From Kroppenstedtia guangzhouensis (GTDB lineage: Bacteria; Bacillota; Bacilli; Thermoactinomycetales; DSM-45169), in contig NZ_BMEX01000017.1 in assembly GCF_014637345.1 (NCBI RefSeq), positions 1-46,417 on the forward strand: 46,417 bases of DNA. The letters run 5' to 3'. A program made the translations under genes and the position numbers. The notes under the pieces were generated by a model. That model had not been told where the DNA came from and did not search any database. It worked only from the letters and a program-made list of their open reading frames with translations. Shown here piece after piece: positions 7,255 to 15,773 of this stretch. The stretch's first letter is position 1, and each line of letters starts with the position of its first letter.

Positions 7255-8667
7255 TCAGTCTGCCAATTTCCAATTCCGAACATCGACAAAATGACCTTTA
7301 ATGGCCGCAGCTGCCGCCATCATCGGACTGACCAGATGGGTTCGTCCCCCGCGCCCCTGGCGCCCCTCAAAGTTGCGGTTGGAGGTGGAGGCACAACGTT
7401 CTCCGGCCTGCAGGAGATCATCATTCATCCCCAGACACATGCTGCAGCCTGATTCCCTCCATTCAAATCCGGCATCCAGGAAGATGCGGTCCAAGCCCTC
7501 AGCTTCCGCCTGCATTTTCACCTGTTGTGAGCCGGGGACAACCATGGCCCGCACACCGGGTGCCACCTTGCGGTTTTTCACTACACGGGCGGCGATGCGC
7601 AGATCCTCAATCCGGGCGTTGGTGCAGGATCCGATAAACACCCGGTCCAACCGGATGTCGGTGATGGGCATTCCGGGAGTGAGATCCATATATTCCAGGG
7701 CGTTTTGCACGGATTTTCTCTCTGTTTCCGTGGGGAATGAAGTGGGATCCGGCACCCTTCCGGTAACTCCGGTTCCCATCCCCGGGCTGGTGCCCCAGGT
7801 CACCTGGGGTTCGATCTCAGTGGCGTTGAACTCCACCCGTTTGTCATAGACAGCCCCTTCATCCGTACAAAGTTGACGCCACTCTTCCATGGCCTGTTCA
7901 AAGGCCTCCCCCTCGGGTGCGAAGGGTCTTCCCTCCAGATAGCGGAAAGTGGTCTCATCGGGAGCCACCATTCCGGCCCGGGCCCCGGCTTCGATGGACA
8001 TATTGCAGACGGTCATCCGTTCCTCCATGGACATACGGCGAATGGCTTCCCCCGTATACTCGATCACGGTGCCGGTCGCTCCATCGGTTCCGATTTTTGC
8101 GATGACGGAGAGGATGACGTCCTTGGCGGTGACACCGGGGGCCAGGCGCCCCTTCACATGGATCTCCATCGTCTTCGGTTTCAGCTGTTGCAGACACTGG
8201 GTGGCCAATACATGTTCCACTTCACTGGTCCCGATTCCAAAGGCCAAAGCGCCGAAAGCTCCATGGGTGGAAGTGTGACTGTCCCCGCAGACGATGGTTT
8301 TTCCCGGAAGGGTAAGTCCCAATTCCGGTCCGATCACGTGAACGATCCCCTGTCCGGAACTGTGAAGATCATACAGTTGAATTCCAAACTCCTTACAATT
8401 TTTTGCGAGGGTGTCCATCTGTTTGGCAGAGATTTTGTCCTTGACTGGCAGGTGTCGGTGGATCGTGGGGACATTGTGGTCCATCGTGGCCAAGGTCAAA
8501 TCCGGCCGTCGCACCTTGCGGCCGTTGAGCCGCAGGCCCTCAAATGCTTGAGGTGAGGTCACTTCGTGGACAAGGTGGAGGTCGATGTACAGGATTGCCG
8601 GCTTTCCTCTTTCCTGATCGACCACGTGACGTTCCCACACTTTTTCGAACAATGTGCGTGGTTTCAC
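7255..8667 (-). CDS. leuC: 3-isopropylmalate dehydratase large subunit
   Basis: The 470-residue aconitase-family large subunit with the 4Fe-4S ligands Cys348 ([11 protein letters not shown]), Cys408 and Cys411 ([11 protein letters not shown]), matching the spacing of known LeuC proteins. [19 protein letters not shown] is also diagnostic. GTG 8667 is chosen over GTG 8676: TGAGGTGA at 8673-8680 is 5 nt upstream of the former and overlaps the latter, and the resulting N terminus ([11 protein letters not shown]) aligns with the family. It is first in a leuC-leuD operon. A candidate promoter lies about 60-90 nt upstream; no T-box motif was found in the leader. Confidence 0.96.
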   Translation of the reverse strand: MKPRTLFEKVWERHVVDQERGKPAILYIDLHLVHEVTSPQAFEGLRLNGRKVRRPDLTLATMDHNVPTIHRHLPVKDKISAKQMDTLAKNCKEFGIQLYDLHSSGQGIVHVIGPELGLTLPGKTIVCGDSHTSTHGAFGALAFGIGTSEVEHVLATQCLQQLKPKTMEIHVKGRLAPGVTAKDVILSVIAKIGTDGATGTVIEYTGEAIRRMSMEERMTVCNMSIEAGARAGMVAPDETTFRYLEGRPFAPEGEAFEQAMEEWRQLCTDEGAVYDKRVEFNATEIEPQVTWGTSPGMGTGVTGRVPDPTSFPTETERKSVQNALEYMDLTPGMPITDIRLDRVFIGSCTNARIEDLRIAARVVKNRKVAPGVRAMVVPGSQQVKMQAEAEGLDRIFLDAGFEWRESGCSMCLGMNDDLLQAGERCASTSNRNFEGRQGRGGRTHLVSPMMAAAAAIKGHFVDVRNWKLAD

Positions 8668-8728
8668 TGAACTCACCTCATCTGTCTTTATTTTTGAAAG
8701 AGACGGGGTTGAAAAATATATTGTTGCT

Positions 8729-8756
8729 ATTGTAGCAAACTTTATGATTGGTGCAA
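8729..8756 (-). promoter_or_regulatory. Candidate promoter of leuCD
   Basis: On the minus strand an extended -10 TGCTACAAT has its TACAAT at 8729-8734, with a weaker -35 TTGCAC at 8751-8756 and a 16-nt spacer. It points at leuC and lies downstream of the terminator at 8814-8842, so leuCD appears to have its own promoter. Confidence 0.5.
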
Positions 8757-8813
8757 TACCCTTTTTGGTTTTATTTATTTAAAGTGTTGATACTGAGAGG
8801 AGATAAAGATTGA

Positions 8814-8842
8814 AAATAAAAAAATCCGCCATGGAGGCGGAT
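8814..8842 (-). terminator. Strong minus-strand terminator upstream of leuC
   Basis: ATCCGCC and GGCGGAT pair around a 5-nt loop and are followed on the minus strand by seven T residues. It ends either the bstA transcript or a short independent RNA. Confidence 0.8.
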
Positions 8843-9074
8843 CAAAGAGGTGTCAATATGTCCAGGGTACCTGAGGTCCTGACTTCTTCTCCAGTTTACC
8901 GTTTTTTGAACAGAGTGGCAAGTCCTTTTTCGTGATTATTTTTAACTTATTATAAATGTTTTCTCGTCGAACTGATTCGTTTCCCTTATTATCACCACTT
9001 TCCTTCCAATTATGAAAAAATGATTTTGGATAGGTGGAAAAGTTCCCGAGTTTGTTCCGGGTGGTTCTCTGTCT

Positions 9075-9590
9075 TCACCAATTCATTCGTTCCCGCAGAG
9101 AAGAGATGTGGGCGAGATGGTGCCGACAGTGCCAGGAATAAAGGCGGAGGGAGGTCTCCAGGGTCAGAAATCCCCATTCAGGATGCCGGTACCCTTTCTG
9201 AAACTGTTCTGACCGCATGGAATGGAGCAACCCCACCCACCGCTGATGGAGAGCATCCAGGAAATCGATCGAGACATCGATATTCAACTTGGAATCGGGA
9301 AGGTGGCTCCATCTGTCCTGGTCAAAGGGAGAGACCGTGGGCCGCTCTTCTGTGAGGGCCCGTTTGAACCGAAGGTATCCGTAAAGGTGACTGTCGGGCA
9401 GATGGTGGACCACTTGCCGAAGAGTCCATCCCCCGGGACGGTAAGGTGTATCCAGTTGTTCCCGATCCAAATCGGAGACAGCGTCCTTCAATCGTTGGGG
9501 GGTTTCGGCCAACATCCAGATATGCCAATCATGGGACTCTTTTTCCCGGTCGGGATTGAAACGGCCGATGGGATATCTGAGGTGTTCCAC
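9075..9590 (-). CDS. bstA: Putative bacillithiol S-transferase (DinB-fold, YfiT/BstA)
   Basis: The 171-residue protein matches YfiT/BstA along its whole length, with LRYPIGRF at the start, TPYRPGGWTLRQVVHHLPDSH in the middle (metal-binding His near 62-68) and LYSWHCRHHLAHI near the C terminus (further His ligands at 154-161). The family is a four-helix DinB fold with a divalent metal that joins bacillithiol to electrophiles such as antibiotics or epoxides. Start is GTG with AAAGGAGG 8 nt upstream. It is monocistronic, 68 nt from the ABC importer genes on the same strand. Together with ytxJ in this window it indicates that the host makes bacillithiol. Confidence 0.9.
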   Translation of the reverse strand: MEHLRYPIGRFNPDREKESHDWHIWMLAETPQRLKDAVSDLDREQLDTPYRPGGWTLRQVVHHLPDSHLYGYLRFKRALTEERPTVSPFDQDRWSHLPDSKLNIDVSIDFLDALHQRWVGLLHSMRSEQFQKGYRHPEWGFLTLETSLRLYSWHCRHHLAHISSLRERMNW

Positions 9591-9658
9591 AGAGGATCCT
9601 CCTTTTGTATATTCATTTTTTATCGGGGTTGCCCTGTCCTCATCATCGAATCAAATCT

Positions 9659-10381
9659 TCAAAGCACCCGATTTAAGAACTCCCTCGTCCGTGCCTGTGA
9701 AGGATCGTCAAAGATTTGTTCCGGTCTCCCCTCTTCCACCAATCTTCCTTCGTCCAGGTAGATGACCCAGTCGGCCACTTCCCGGGCAAATCCCATTTCA
9801 TGGGTGACAATCACCATGGTCATGCCTTCTTTGGCGAGGGATTTCATCACTTGGAGCACTTCTCCCACCAATTCGGGATCCAAGGCGGAAGTCGGCTCAT
9901 CAAACAACATCACTCGGGGATTCATGGCCAACGCCCGGGCAATGGCTACGCGCTGCTGCTGTCCACCGGAGAGTTGGGAGGGATAAGCTTGGGCTTTGTC
10001 GGAGAGTCCCACTTTGTCCAGAAGGTCTTCGGCCTGTGTTTTTGCTTTTTTCCGGTCCGTCTTTTTGACCTGGACAGGTGCTTCCATCACATTTTCCAGG
10101 GCATTCATGTGGGGAAACAGATTGAAGTTCTGAAAAACCATTCCCACCTCTTGCCTGATCCGGTTTAAGTCATTCCGTCGAGGGTCCACTGTGTTCCCGT
10201 CGATCCGGATTTCCCCGCTGTCCGCCGCTTCGAGGAAATTTAGACAGCGAAGGAGGGTGCTTTTTCCGGAGCCGCTGGCTCCGATCAGAACGACCACATC
10301 ACTCTCCCCGACGTTTAAGTCGATCCCCTTCAATACATGATTCTTTCCAAAACTTTTGTTTAATCCTCTCACCTGAATCAT
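9659..10381 (-). CDS. Polar amino acid ABC importer, ATP-binding protein
   Basis: A 240-residue GlnQ/HisP-type ATPase. Walker A is GASGSGKST (34-42), the signature is LSGGQQQR, Walker B is VMLFDEP, followed by [11 protein letters not shown] and the switch His in VIVTHEMGF. This arrangement is typical of the polar amino-acid (PAAT) subfamily. It overlaps the permease gene by 4 nt (ATGA type), so the two are translationally coupled. It is last of a three-gene operon with the binding protein and permease. Which amino acid is carried (glutamine, arginine, cystine or other) cannot be read from this subunit. Confidence 0.95.
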   Translation of the reverse strand: MIQVRGLNKSFGKNHVLKGIDLNVGESDVVVLIGASGSGKSTLLRCLNFLEAADSGEIRIDGNTVDPRRNDLNRIRQEVGMVFQNFNLFPHMNALENVMEAPVQVKKTDRKKAKTQAEDLLDKVGLSDKAQAYPSQLSGGQQQRVAIARALAMNPRVMLFDEPTSALDPELVGEVLQVMKSLAKEGMTMVIVTHEMGFAREVADWVIYLDEGRLVEEGRPEQIFDDPSQARTREFLNRVL

Positions 10382-11046
10382 CCTGTCCCCCCCTTGTCTC
10401 CATGAAGGTGTCCTTCCATCCGGTTGAGCAGGAAGGTAAAGATCAGAACCAACGCCAGGTAGTAGAGTCCGTTCACCGCATAGGTGAGAAAGGGTTGGTA
10501 ATTGGCTGAGGCCTCGGATAATGCCGCTCCGAACAGCTCATTCACACCGATATAAGCCACCAGGGATGAATCTTTCAGTCCGATGATAAACTGGTTTCCC
10601 AGAGGGGGCAATGACCGTCGGAAGGCCTGGGGCATGATGATTCTGCGCATGGCCTGGGTATAAGACATGCCCAGGGAACGGGCTGCCTCCATTTGGCCCC
10701 GATCAATCGACTGGATCGCTCCCCGGAATATCTCTGCAATATAAGCGGAGGCGTGAATGCCCAAAGCCAAAATTCCCGCGGGAAATTCGTTGATATTCCA
10801 TCCCAGTCCCTGGGCCAAACCAAAATAAAAAAACATGATCTGCACAATCAAAGGGGTGCCCCGGATCAAGGCGATATACAGGTTGGCGCCCCATTGCAAC
10901 ACCCGGATGGAGGAGATTTTCAGAAAAGCGAGGATCAGCCCCAACACACTCCCCAGAAGCAGGGACAAGAAGGTGAGCTGAACCGTGATCCAAGCGGCCT
11001 GACCAAATCCAGCTGCCGTGGTGACCAATATTTCCCGGAAATCCAT
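10378..11046 (-). CDS. Polar amino acid ABC importer, permease
   Basis: A 222-residue membrane protein with about five segments and the family loop [32 protein letters not shown], which contains the EAA motif contacting the ATPase (written as the continuous span near residues 139-170). [19 protein letters not shown] near residue 68 is also typical of His/Glu/Gln/Arg permeases. ATG 11046 has AAAAGGAGAG 8 nt upstream; an upstream reading to 11112 lacks this. The single permease gene suggests a homodimeric channel. A hairpin separates it from the binding-protein gene. Confidence 0.93.
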   Translation of the reverse strand: MDFREILVTTAAGFGQAAWITVQLTFLSLLLGSVLGLILAFLKISSIRVLQWGANLYIALIRGTPLIVQIMFFYFGLAQGLGWNINEFPAGILALGIHASAYIAEIFRGAIQSIDRGQMEAARSLGMSYTQAMRRIIMPQAFRRSLPPLGNQFIIGLKDSSLVAYIGVNELFGAALSEASANYQPFLTYAVNGLYYLALVLIFTFLLNRMEGHLHGDKGGTG

Positions 11047-11080
11047 CAATTTTTCTCTCCTTTTCGAGCCTTCTCTCCGT

Positions 11081-11105
11081 AAAAAGGGATGCGCCAGGCG
11101 CATCC
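11081..11105 (-). terminator. Internal terminator between binding protein and permease genes
   Basis: GGATGCGCC and GGCGCATCC form a stem on the minus strand followed by CTTTTT. It lies 14 nt after the binding-protein stop and before the permease SD, so partial read-through would give excess binding protein. Confidence 0.7.
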
Positions 11106-11118
11106 ACTGCATCCGGGG

Positions 11119-11913
11119 TTACGGTTGGTTGGAGAGAATATTTCGGTTGAACCACTTTCGGCTGATTTTTTCATAGGTTCCGTTTTCGATGATGTTGTTC
11201 AGCGCCTGGTTGATCTCCTTTTCCAATCCAGGATTGTTCTTGTGGATGGCAATCCCCATCTCATCCATGGTGAGGGGCTTTCCCACTTTCCGGATTTTTA
11301 GACCGTCATATTTGATCGCGTGATCACCGACGCCTTCATCAGTGATCACTGCATCGATCCGTCCGGTGGGCAGATCCTGAAGTGCCACCACATCACTGGT
11401 GTACTCCTTGATATCCTTTGAATACTTCAGCGCCTCGTCTTTGTAAGTGCTCGCCTTGACCACCCCGATTCTCTTTTCTTTCATGTCTTCCGGTGTCCGA
11501 ATCTCTTTGTTTCCTTTCCTGATGAATATTTGAGCTCCTGAACGATAATAGGGGTCGGTGAAGAGCACCGCCTGTTTTCGTTTCTCCGTGATCCCCATGC
11601 TGCCGATGACCGCATCGTATTTACCCGCTTGCAGACCGGCCACGATGGTTTCCCAGGGGGTGGTTACGGGGTTGGCCTTCAGCCCCATTTCCTTCGCGAT
11701 CGCTTTCCCGATCTCCACATCAAATCCGGTTAATTGACCGCTCTGCTTAAAGTTATAGGGCTTGTACAGTCCGCTCATGGCAAAGGTGAGCTTTCCTTCT
11801 TCTTTCAGTTTCATCCCTTTGTCACTGTCGGCTACCCCTCCGCAAGCTGCCAGGATTCCGGTCAGCGTGAGCATGACAACCATGGATACCAGGAACCTCT
11901 TTTTGAAAAAAAT
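11119..11913 (-). CDS. Polar amino acid ABC importer, lipoprotein substrate-binding protein
   Basis: A family 3 solute-binding protein of about 264 residues: GLYKPYNFKQSGQLTGFDVEIGKAIA, GKYDAVIGSMGITEKRK and DLPTGRIDAVITDE segments are typical (each quoted as short spans). The lipobox LTGILAAC predicts a lipid-anchored Cys. The first ATG in this frame (11883) gives a signal peptide with no positive N-region. Reading upstream in frame adds FFKKRFLVS and reaches an ATT at 11911-11913, with GGGGAGG about 8 nt before it. Alternatively an ATG ten bases further up would be in frame if the 7-T run had one T fewer. Either way the true N terminus includes the KKR patch. First gene of the importer operon. 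Confidence 0.85.
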   Translation of the reverse strand: MFFKKRFLVSMVVMLTLTGILAACGGVADSDKGMKLKEEGKLTFAMSGLYKPYNFKQSGQLTGFDVEIGKAIAKEMGLKANPVTTPWETIVAGLQAGKYDAVIGSMGITEKRKQAVLFTDPYYRSGAQIFIRKGNKEIRTPEDMKEKRIGVVKASTYKDEALKYSKDIKEYTSDVVALQDLPTGRIDAVITDEGVGDHAIKYDGLKIRKVGKPLTMDEMGIAIHKNNPGLEKEINQALNNIIENGTYEKISRKWFNRNILSNQP

Positions 11914-11940
11914 GAATCATCCCTCCCCTTATTCGCTTAT

Positions 11941-11968
11941 ATTATAAAATATTCGATCAAATAGACAA
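11941..11968 (-). promoter_or_regulatory. Promoter of the amino acid importer operon
   Basis: On the minus strand TTGTCT (11963-11968) and a perfect TATAAT (11941-11946) are 16 nt apart, about 30 nt before the binding-protein start. Confidence 0.65.
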
Positions 11969-12081
11969 AAATTCCTTTCACTCATCCGATAAAGGGATCA
12001 CCCCCCCTCCCCGGATTGAATGAGAAACTTATCATCCACATACTGTTGTGGTGAAGATGAATCAACGGGGGAGTGGTTGGG

Positions 12082-12366
12082 GTGGAGTATGAAAAATCTT
12101 CTCGGTTTAAACACCGGTTCTGGTTGCAGGTATTGGGGGATCTTGCCCGTTTTATCCGGGATGCCCTCGTACCGGAGGAGAAAGAAGAGATCCGACGTGC
12201 CGGGGAATATGTGCAGATGTTTGACAGGTTGCTGGAACAAGCCCGATCCAAGGTGGACGGGATCTCATGGCAGGCACTGGCGGGGAAGGCAGACCGGTGG
12301 GCGCGGGAAATCAGGAAATTTAATCACTTGATTACCTCATCAAATAGGCCGAAGTTTCCAAGGTGA
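12082..12366 (+). pseudogene. Truncated DUF2935-like protein
   Basis: The 94-residue product begins like DUF2935 proteins: RFKHRFWLQVLGDLARFIRDAL corresponds to the HxFWLQxLGDHARFI segment of that family, and MFDRLLEQA follows as expected. Full-length members have about 260-270 residues and two related helical bundles; this one stops after the first. The last 15 residues do not look like the family and no continuation was found in other frames before the next gene's terminator, so the 3' part appears lost. GTG 12082 has GGGGGAG 7 nt upstream, so it may still be expressed as a single-bundle protein. Confidence 0.6.
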
Positions 12367-12399
12367 AAGTGCCGAATTGCGATCCGGGACGGCCCCGAT

Positions 12400-12451
12400 T
12401 GGAAAATTAAAAGCAAAGCGCCGCTTTCCGGAGGAGCAGGAGAGCGGCTGC
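12400..12451 (-). terminator. Terminator of the 121-residue stress-like gene
   Basis: GCAGCCGCT and AGCGGCGC pair on the minus strand across a 16-nt loop, then TTTGCTTTTAATTTT follows. Confidence 0.6.
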
Positions 12452-12459
12452 TATGTTGG

Positions 12460-12825
12460 TTACAGACGGCCGCCCATCTGTTCCAAAATCTTTTCCGCTT
12501 CTTCAAAGTGTTCCTCGTCGGTGACCACAGTGACCGAAAGGTCCTCGGCACCAAATTCGTCACTGCCGTCAGCCATGCCGCTGGAATGAATGTCCGCGGC
12601 TTTCAGGATTCCCGCGTCCCGTCCCGTCACCGGGGCGCCGGTGATGGTGGCCAGGGAGGAGATGGGTTCGGCGATGGGATTGTCCAGATCGCTTCCATCT
12701 TCTTTGGGGCTCAGAGAAAAGCGGGAAAGATCCACTGTCTCAAATCCTTCAGCCTTCAGTTGCTGCACTGCCTCTCGGGCCTGTCCTTCCGTCCGGAAAA
12801 AAGCGATGACACTCCGTTCTCCCAT
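12460..12825 (-). CDS. Uncharacterised acidic protein with YflT-like ferredoxin-fold pattern
   Basis: A 121-residue soluble acidic protein. The opening SVIAFFRTEGQAREAVQQLKAEGF (split: strand, then helix with AxxAxxxLxxxGF) is the start pattern of small alpha/beta stress proteins and ACT-like folds, and the C-terminal half LSVTVVTDEEHFEEAEKILEQMG repeats the strand-helix idea. No catalytic motif is visible. AAGGAGG lies 8 nt before the ATG. It is monocistronic with its own terminator. A general-stress role is only suggested by the fold pattern. Confidence 0.6.
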   Translation of the reverse strand: MGERSVIAFFRTEGQAREAVQQLKAEGFETVDLSRFSLSPKEDGSDLDNPIAEPISSLATITGAPVTGRDAGILKAADIHSSGMADGSDEFGAEDLSVTVVTDEEHFEEAEKILEQMGGRL

Positions 12826-13164
12826 GGGAGAAGCCTCCTTATTCAGGGATTCTTTATCTAATGTGGACAGAAAGTGTTGATTTTATTTCAGAGTGTGAGA
12901 TTCATTTTTGCTTATTCACAGAGTATTTGTCATAATCGTTATATTGGGAAAGGGATGAAGAAAAAAGACAGTGTGGGGTATTTTGAGTCAGAATGAAGTG
13001 TCAAGGTGTGGAACTGATGAAGATTGGAAATTCAATGGGATGATCTGTGCAATGGCTCGCATCAATTTTTACCCTTTGACATCGCTATATGGATAAAAGA
13101 ATCGTCGCCAGAGCCGGAAGAGAGCAGCAGGGTTAAGATTTAGGAATTGGGAGGAGGAAAAAAC
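12826..13164. other. Divergent intergenic region without a recognised gene
   Basis: These 339 bases separate two divergent genes. A TTGACA at about 13076 has no acceptable -10 at normal spacing. TTGCTT with CATAAT 17 nt later (about 12910-12940) is a weak plus-strand promoter candidate for the lipase gene. No small reading frame with a good SD or RNA hairpin was identified. Confidence 0.4.
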
Positions 13165-14481
13165 TTGAAACAGTGGTTATTTCACGGTGTGTTGTATGTG
13201 GTGGTTTTTTGTCTTTCCATCCTCAGTTTGGGACCCATGGTGTGGGCGGAGGAATCAAGTGAGGCCCCATACAACGAAACCAAAGAACTGGCGGACCAGG
13301 AGCGGCAAATCAAGTCGACTCTGAAGGTGAAGCCGGCTGATTCCGAACGAAACAATCAGGATCCGATCATCCTGGTGCACGGGTTGGGGGGATTTGACAC
13401 GCTTTACACTCTCAATTATTGGGGAGGGATCCACAACGTCGTCAACGATTTGGGGAAAAGAGGTTATGAGGCATATGCCACGGACATCGGTACTTTTTCA
13501 AGCAACTGGGACCGGGCTTGTGAGCTGTACACCCAGATCAAAGGAGGACGCGTGGATTACGGAAAAGCTCATGCCGAGGAGCATGGTCATTCCCGGTATG
13601 GCCGCACATATCCGGGATTTGTACCGGATTGGGGAAAGGATAAAAAAGTTCATCTGATCTCTCACAGTATGGGTGGACAGACGGTTCGGATGTTGATTCA
13701 GTTGCTGGAGCACGGAGATGAGCAAGAGCGGGCCAACACTCCCAAGGAGGAGCTTTCCCCTCTCTTCGATCATCAACGAAAGTCCTGGGTCAAGAGCGCA
13801 GTCACCATCTCGACTCCCCACGACGGTTCTCCCTTTGTTTATGAAGTGAGCGGAAAAGCTCCCTACATCCAACAGATGGTTGGAGCTTTTGCAGCAGCTT
13901 TGGGAAATCGTCCCCTCGTCGATTATGATTTTAAACTGGATCAGTGGGGATTGAAGCGGGAGCCGGGGGAATCGTTTTCCGATTATATGAAGCGGGTCAG
14001 GAACAGTGGGATTTGGGAAAAGTCGAAGGATACTGCTGAATGGGATTTGCGCCCCGAGGGGGCACTGGAGTTGAATCGATGGGTGAAGGCACAGCCGGAT
14101 GTGTACTACTTTTCTGTCGGTTCGGAACAGACTTATCCCTCTCCGCTTACAGGTCATGAGCGTCCGGAGCCTTTTATGAACCCGGCGATGTATTATTCAT
14201 CCATCTATATCGGTAAATATACCCGACACACCGATGAAGTGGTGATTGACCGGAAATGGTGGAAGAATGACGGGCTCGTCAGTACCTACACCATGGATGG
14301 GCCGAAACTGGGCTCCACCGATGAGATTATACCCTACGACGGCAATCCCCAGATCGGTAAATGGAATTATCTCGGGACGATGAAGTCCCACGATCACCTG
14401 GATATCATCGGACTCGGGGTTCGGGATATGCGGGGGTTGTATCGGGATCTGGCCACTCTCCTCGGATCCTTGCCTGAATGA
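13165..14481 (+). CDS. Secreted thermostable-type lipase (family I.5)
   Basis: A 438-residue exported triacylglycerol lipase resembling the Geobacillus/Staphylococcus I.5 group. A signal peptide covers about residues 1-28. IILVHGLGGF gives the oxyanion region, GGRVDYGKAHAEEHGHSRYGRTYPG is the large I.5 insertion, and the nucleophile Ser168 lies in SHSMGGQ, whereas characterised I.5 lipases usually have AHSQGG. TISTPHDG, NDGLVSTYTMDGP (catalytic Asp region) and KSHDHLDIIG (catalytic His) complete the set. The start is TTG 13165, 7 nt after GGGAGGAGG; the upstream in-frame codons would lie on the SD. Monocistronic, with a terminator right after the stop. Confidence 0.9.
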   Translation: MKQWLFHGVLYVVVFCLSILSLGPMVWAEESSEAPYNETKELADQERQIKSTLKVKPADSERNNQDPIILVHGLGGFDTLYTLNYWGGIHNVVNDLGKRGYEAYATDIGTFSSNWDRACELYTQIKGGRVDYGKAHAEEHGHSRYGRTYPGFVPDWGKDKKVHLISHSMGGQTVRMLIQLLEHGDEQERANTPKEELSPLFDHQRKSWVKSAVTISTPHDGSPFVYEVSGKAPYIQQMVGAFAAALGNRPLVDYDFKLDQWGLKREPGESFSDYMKRVRNSGIWEKSKDTAEWDLRPEGALELNRWVKAQPDVYYFSVGSEQTYPSPLTGHERPEPFMNPAMYYSSIYIGKYTRHTDEVVIDRKWWKNDGLVSTYTMDGPKLGSTDEIIPYDGNPQIGKWNYLGTMKSHDHLDIIGLGVRDMRGLYRDLATLLGSLPE

Positions 14482-14511
14482 TAAAAAGGACTCCGAAGAG
14501 TCCTTTTTATC
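14481..14511. terminator. Bidirectional terminator between lipase and LCP genes
   Basis: GATAAAAAGGACTC and GAGTCCTTTTTATC form a perfect 14-bp stem with loop CGAA; T runs exist on both strands, serving the two converging genes. Confidence 0.9.
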
Positions 14512-14522
14512 ATGGTGTTTAT

Positions 14523-15578
14523 TCAGTTGATCCCGGATGTACCGGTGGTTTCCTCAGTCCCCTCGTCAATTTCTTCGGGTTCTTGGGACTGTGGGGGAGT
14601 GTATGGTTGGCCGTCCAGGGTTTCTAACGGCAATTGTAACTGCTTTCGCAGGATGGTGCTGATCCGAAGGCGTTCCTGATCACTGACCAGGAAGTACCAG
14701 ACTCCTTGGGGATTATTTTTACTGTTTTCACCGTTGATTTCCAAGGTTTCCATCCGATCCTTGGGGATCTTTCGGTAGGTATCCTGAAGTGCGATCATCT
14801 GATTCATCTCCAGGTTATGACTGATGTTGTTACCCACGGCCTTCAACAGATCATCCACTTTTGTCACGGTCTTGACGCTGGTCATCTGATTCATCAGCGC
14901 TTGGATCACTTCTTTTTGCCGCTTGTTTCGTCCCAAATCTCCTTCGGGATCGGATTTGCGCATGCGGACGTAGGCAAGGGCTTCATGGCCGTTCAAATGA
15001 GCGGGCCCCTTTTTGAAGGAGTACCACTTGTAGAACAGGCGCATGTTGAAATCAAAAGGGACATTCACATCCACCCCACCCACGGCATCCACTGCTTCGA
15101 TAAACCCGTTGAAGTTGATCCTCACATAATAATCGATGGGAATATTGAGGAAGTTTTCAACGGTTTGCACCGTGTTGGTCATCGGTCCCACCTGGGAGCG
15201 GGTTCCATAATAAGGTGCAGAGTTAATCTTGGTTTTCACCCCGTTGGAATTGGAGATTGCAGCATATGTGTCCCTGGGGATGCTCAGCATCTTAATTGAA
15301 TTTTTTTTGGGATTGACAGCGGCAACCATGAGTACATCGGATCGCCAATCCTTGGCATCGGCAGTGCGGACGTCGGTTCCCACCAACAGGACAGTAAAGG
15401 GATCCTCCATGGTGATTTCTTTATCCCGTTTATCGGATTTATCCCTGTTCAGGGGGTCAAAAGATTGCTCCGCGGCTGCCCAAACCTGATAGATAAAGTA
15501 GCTGGACACACCGATGATTCCCACCATAAAAACTGTCAATATGCGAAGCCACAATTTACGTCGCTTCTTTTTTCGCAC
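14523..15578 (-). CDS. LytR-CpsA-Psr (LCP) family cell wall glycopolymer ligase
   Basis: A 351-residue membrane-anchored protein: a basic N terminus (MRKKKRRK), one membrane helix at about 11-32, then the extracellular LCP domain. Typical stretches are FTVLLVGTDVRTADAKDWRSDVLMVA, MLSIPRDTY, and YVRMRKSDPEGDLGRNKRQKEVI with the Arg and Asp residues that bind polyprenyl pyrophosphate. The C-terminal tail is Glu/Thr/Pro-rich. LCP enzymes attach teichoic acids or other polymers to peptidoglycan. The start codon is GTG with only a weak AAGA-type SD, so the N terminus is slightly uncertain. Monocistronic. Confidence 0.92.
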   Translation of the reverse strand: MRKKKRRKLWLRILTVFMVGIIGVSSYFIYQVWAAAEQSFDPLNRDKSDKRDKEITMEDPFTVLLVGTDVRTADAKDWRSDVLMVAAVNPKKNSIKMLSIPRDTYAAISNSNGVKTKINSAPYYGTRSQVGPMTNTVQTVENFLNIPIDYYVRINFNGFIEAVDAVGGVDVNVPFDFNMRLFYKWYSFKKGPAHLNGHEALAYVRMRKSDPEGDLGRNKRQKEVIQALMNQMTSVKTVTKVDDLLKAVGNNISHNLEMNQMIALQDTYRKIPKDRMETLEINGENSKNNPQGVWYFLVSDQERLRISTILRKQLQLPLETLDGQPYTPPQSQEPEEIDEGTEETTGTSGIN

Positions 15579-15773
15579 TCGATCAATTCTTGAATGTTTG
15601 ATAGGTCAACCCCCGCTTTTACGTCCGGATCCGAAGATCTGTCTTTTATTCATGCAAGGCCGGGAGGGGATGGTCCCGGTCTTTTGACGTTTATCGTTGC
15701 CTTTAAGAATGAACGATGAATCAGCGACAGCTGTTTCGTCAGCCGGACTGACTGATATTGGAGAAATGACTTT

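Larger units (their letters stand above)
8668..9074. other. Gene-free stretch between leuC and bstA
   Basis: These 407 bases hold the leuC promoter and SD, a strong minus-strand terminator, and upstream of it a TATAAT (8949-8954, minus strand) with no convincing -35. No reading frame with an SD was seen. The segment from about 8942 down to 8814 could be a short RNA; see the finding. Confidence 0.6.

Noticed and set aside
8677-8860. T-box or leucine attenuator upstream of leuC
   Set aside because: No T-box core and no Leu-rich leader peptide were found; the terminator lies upstream of the leuC promoter.
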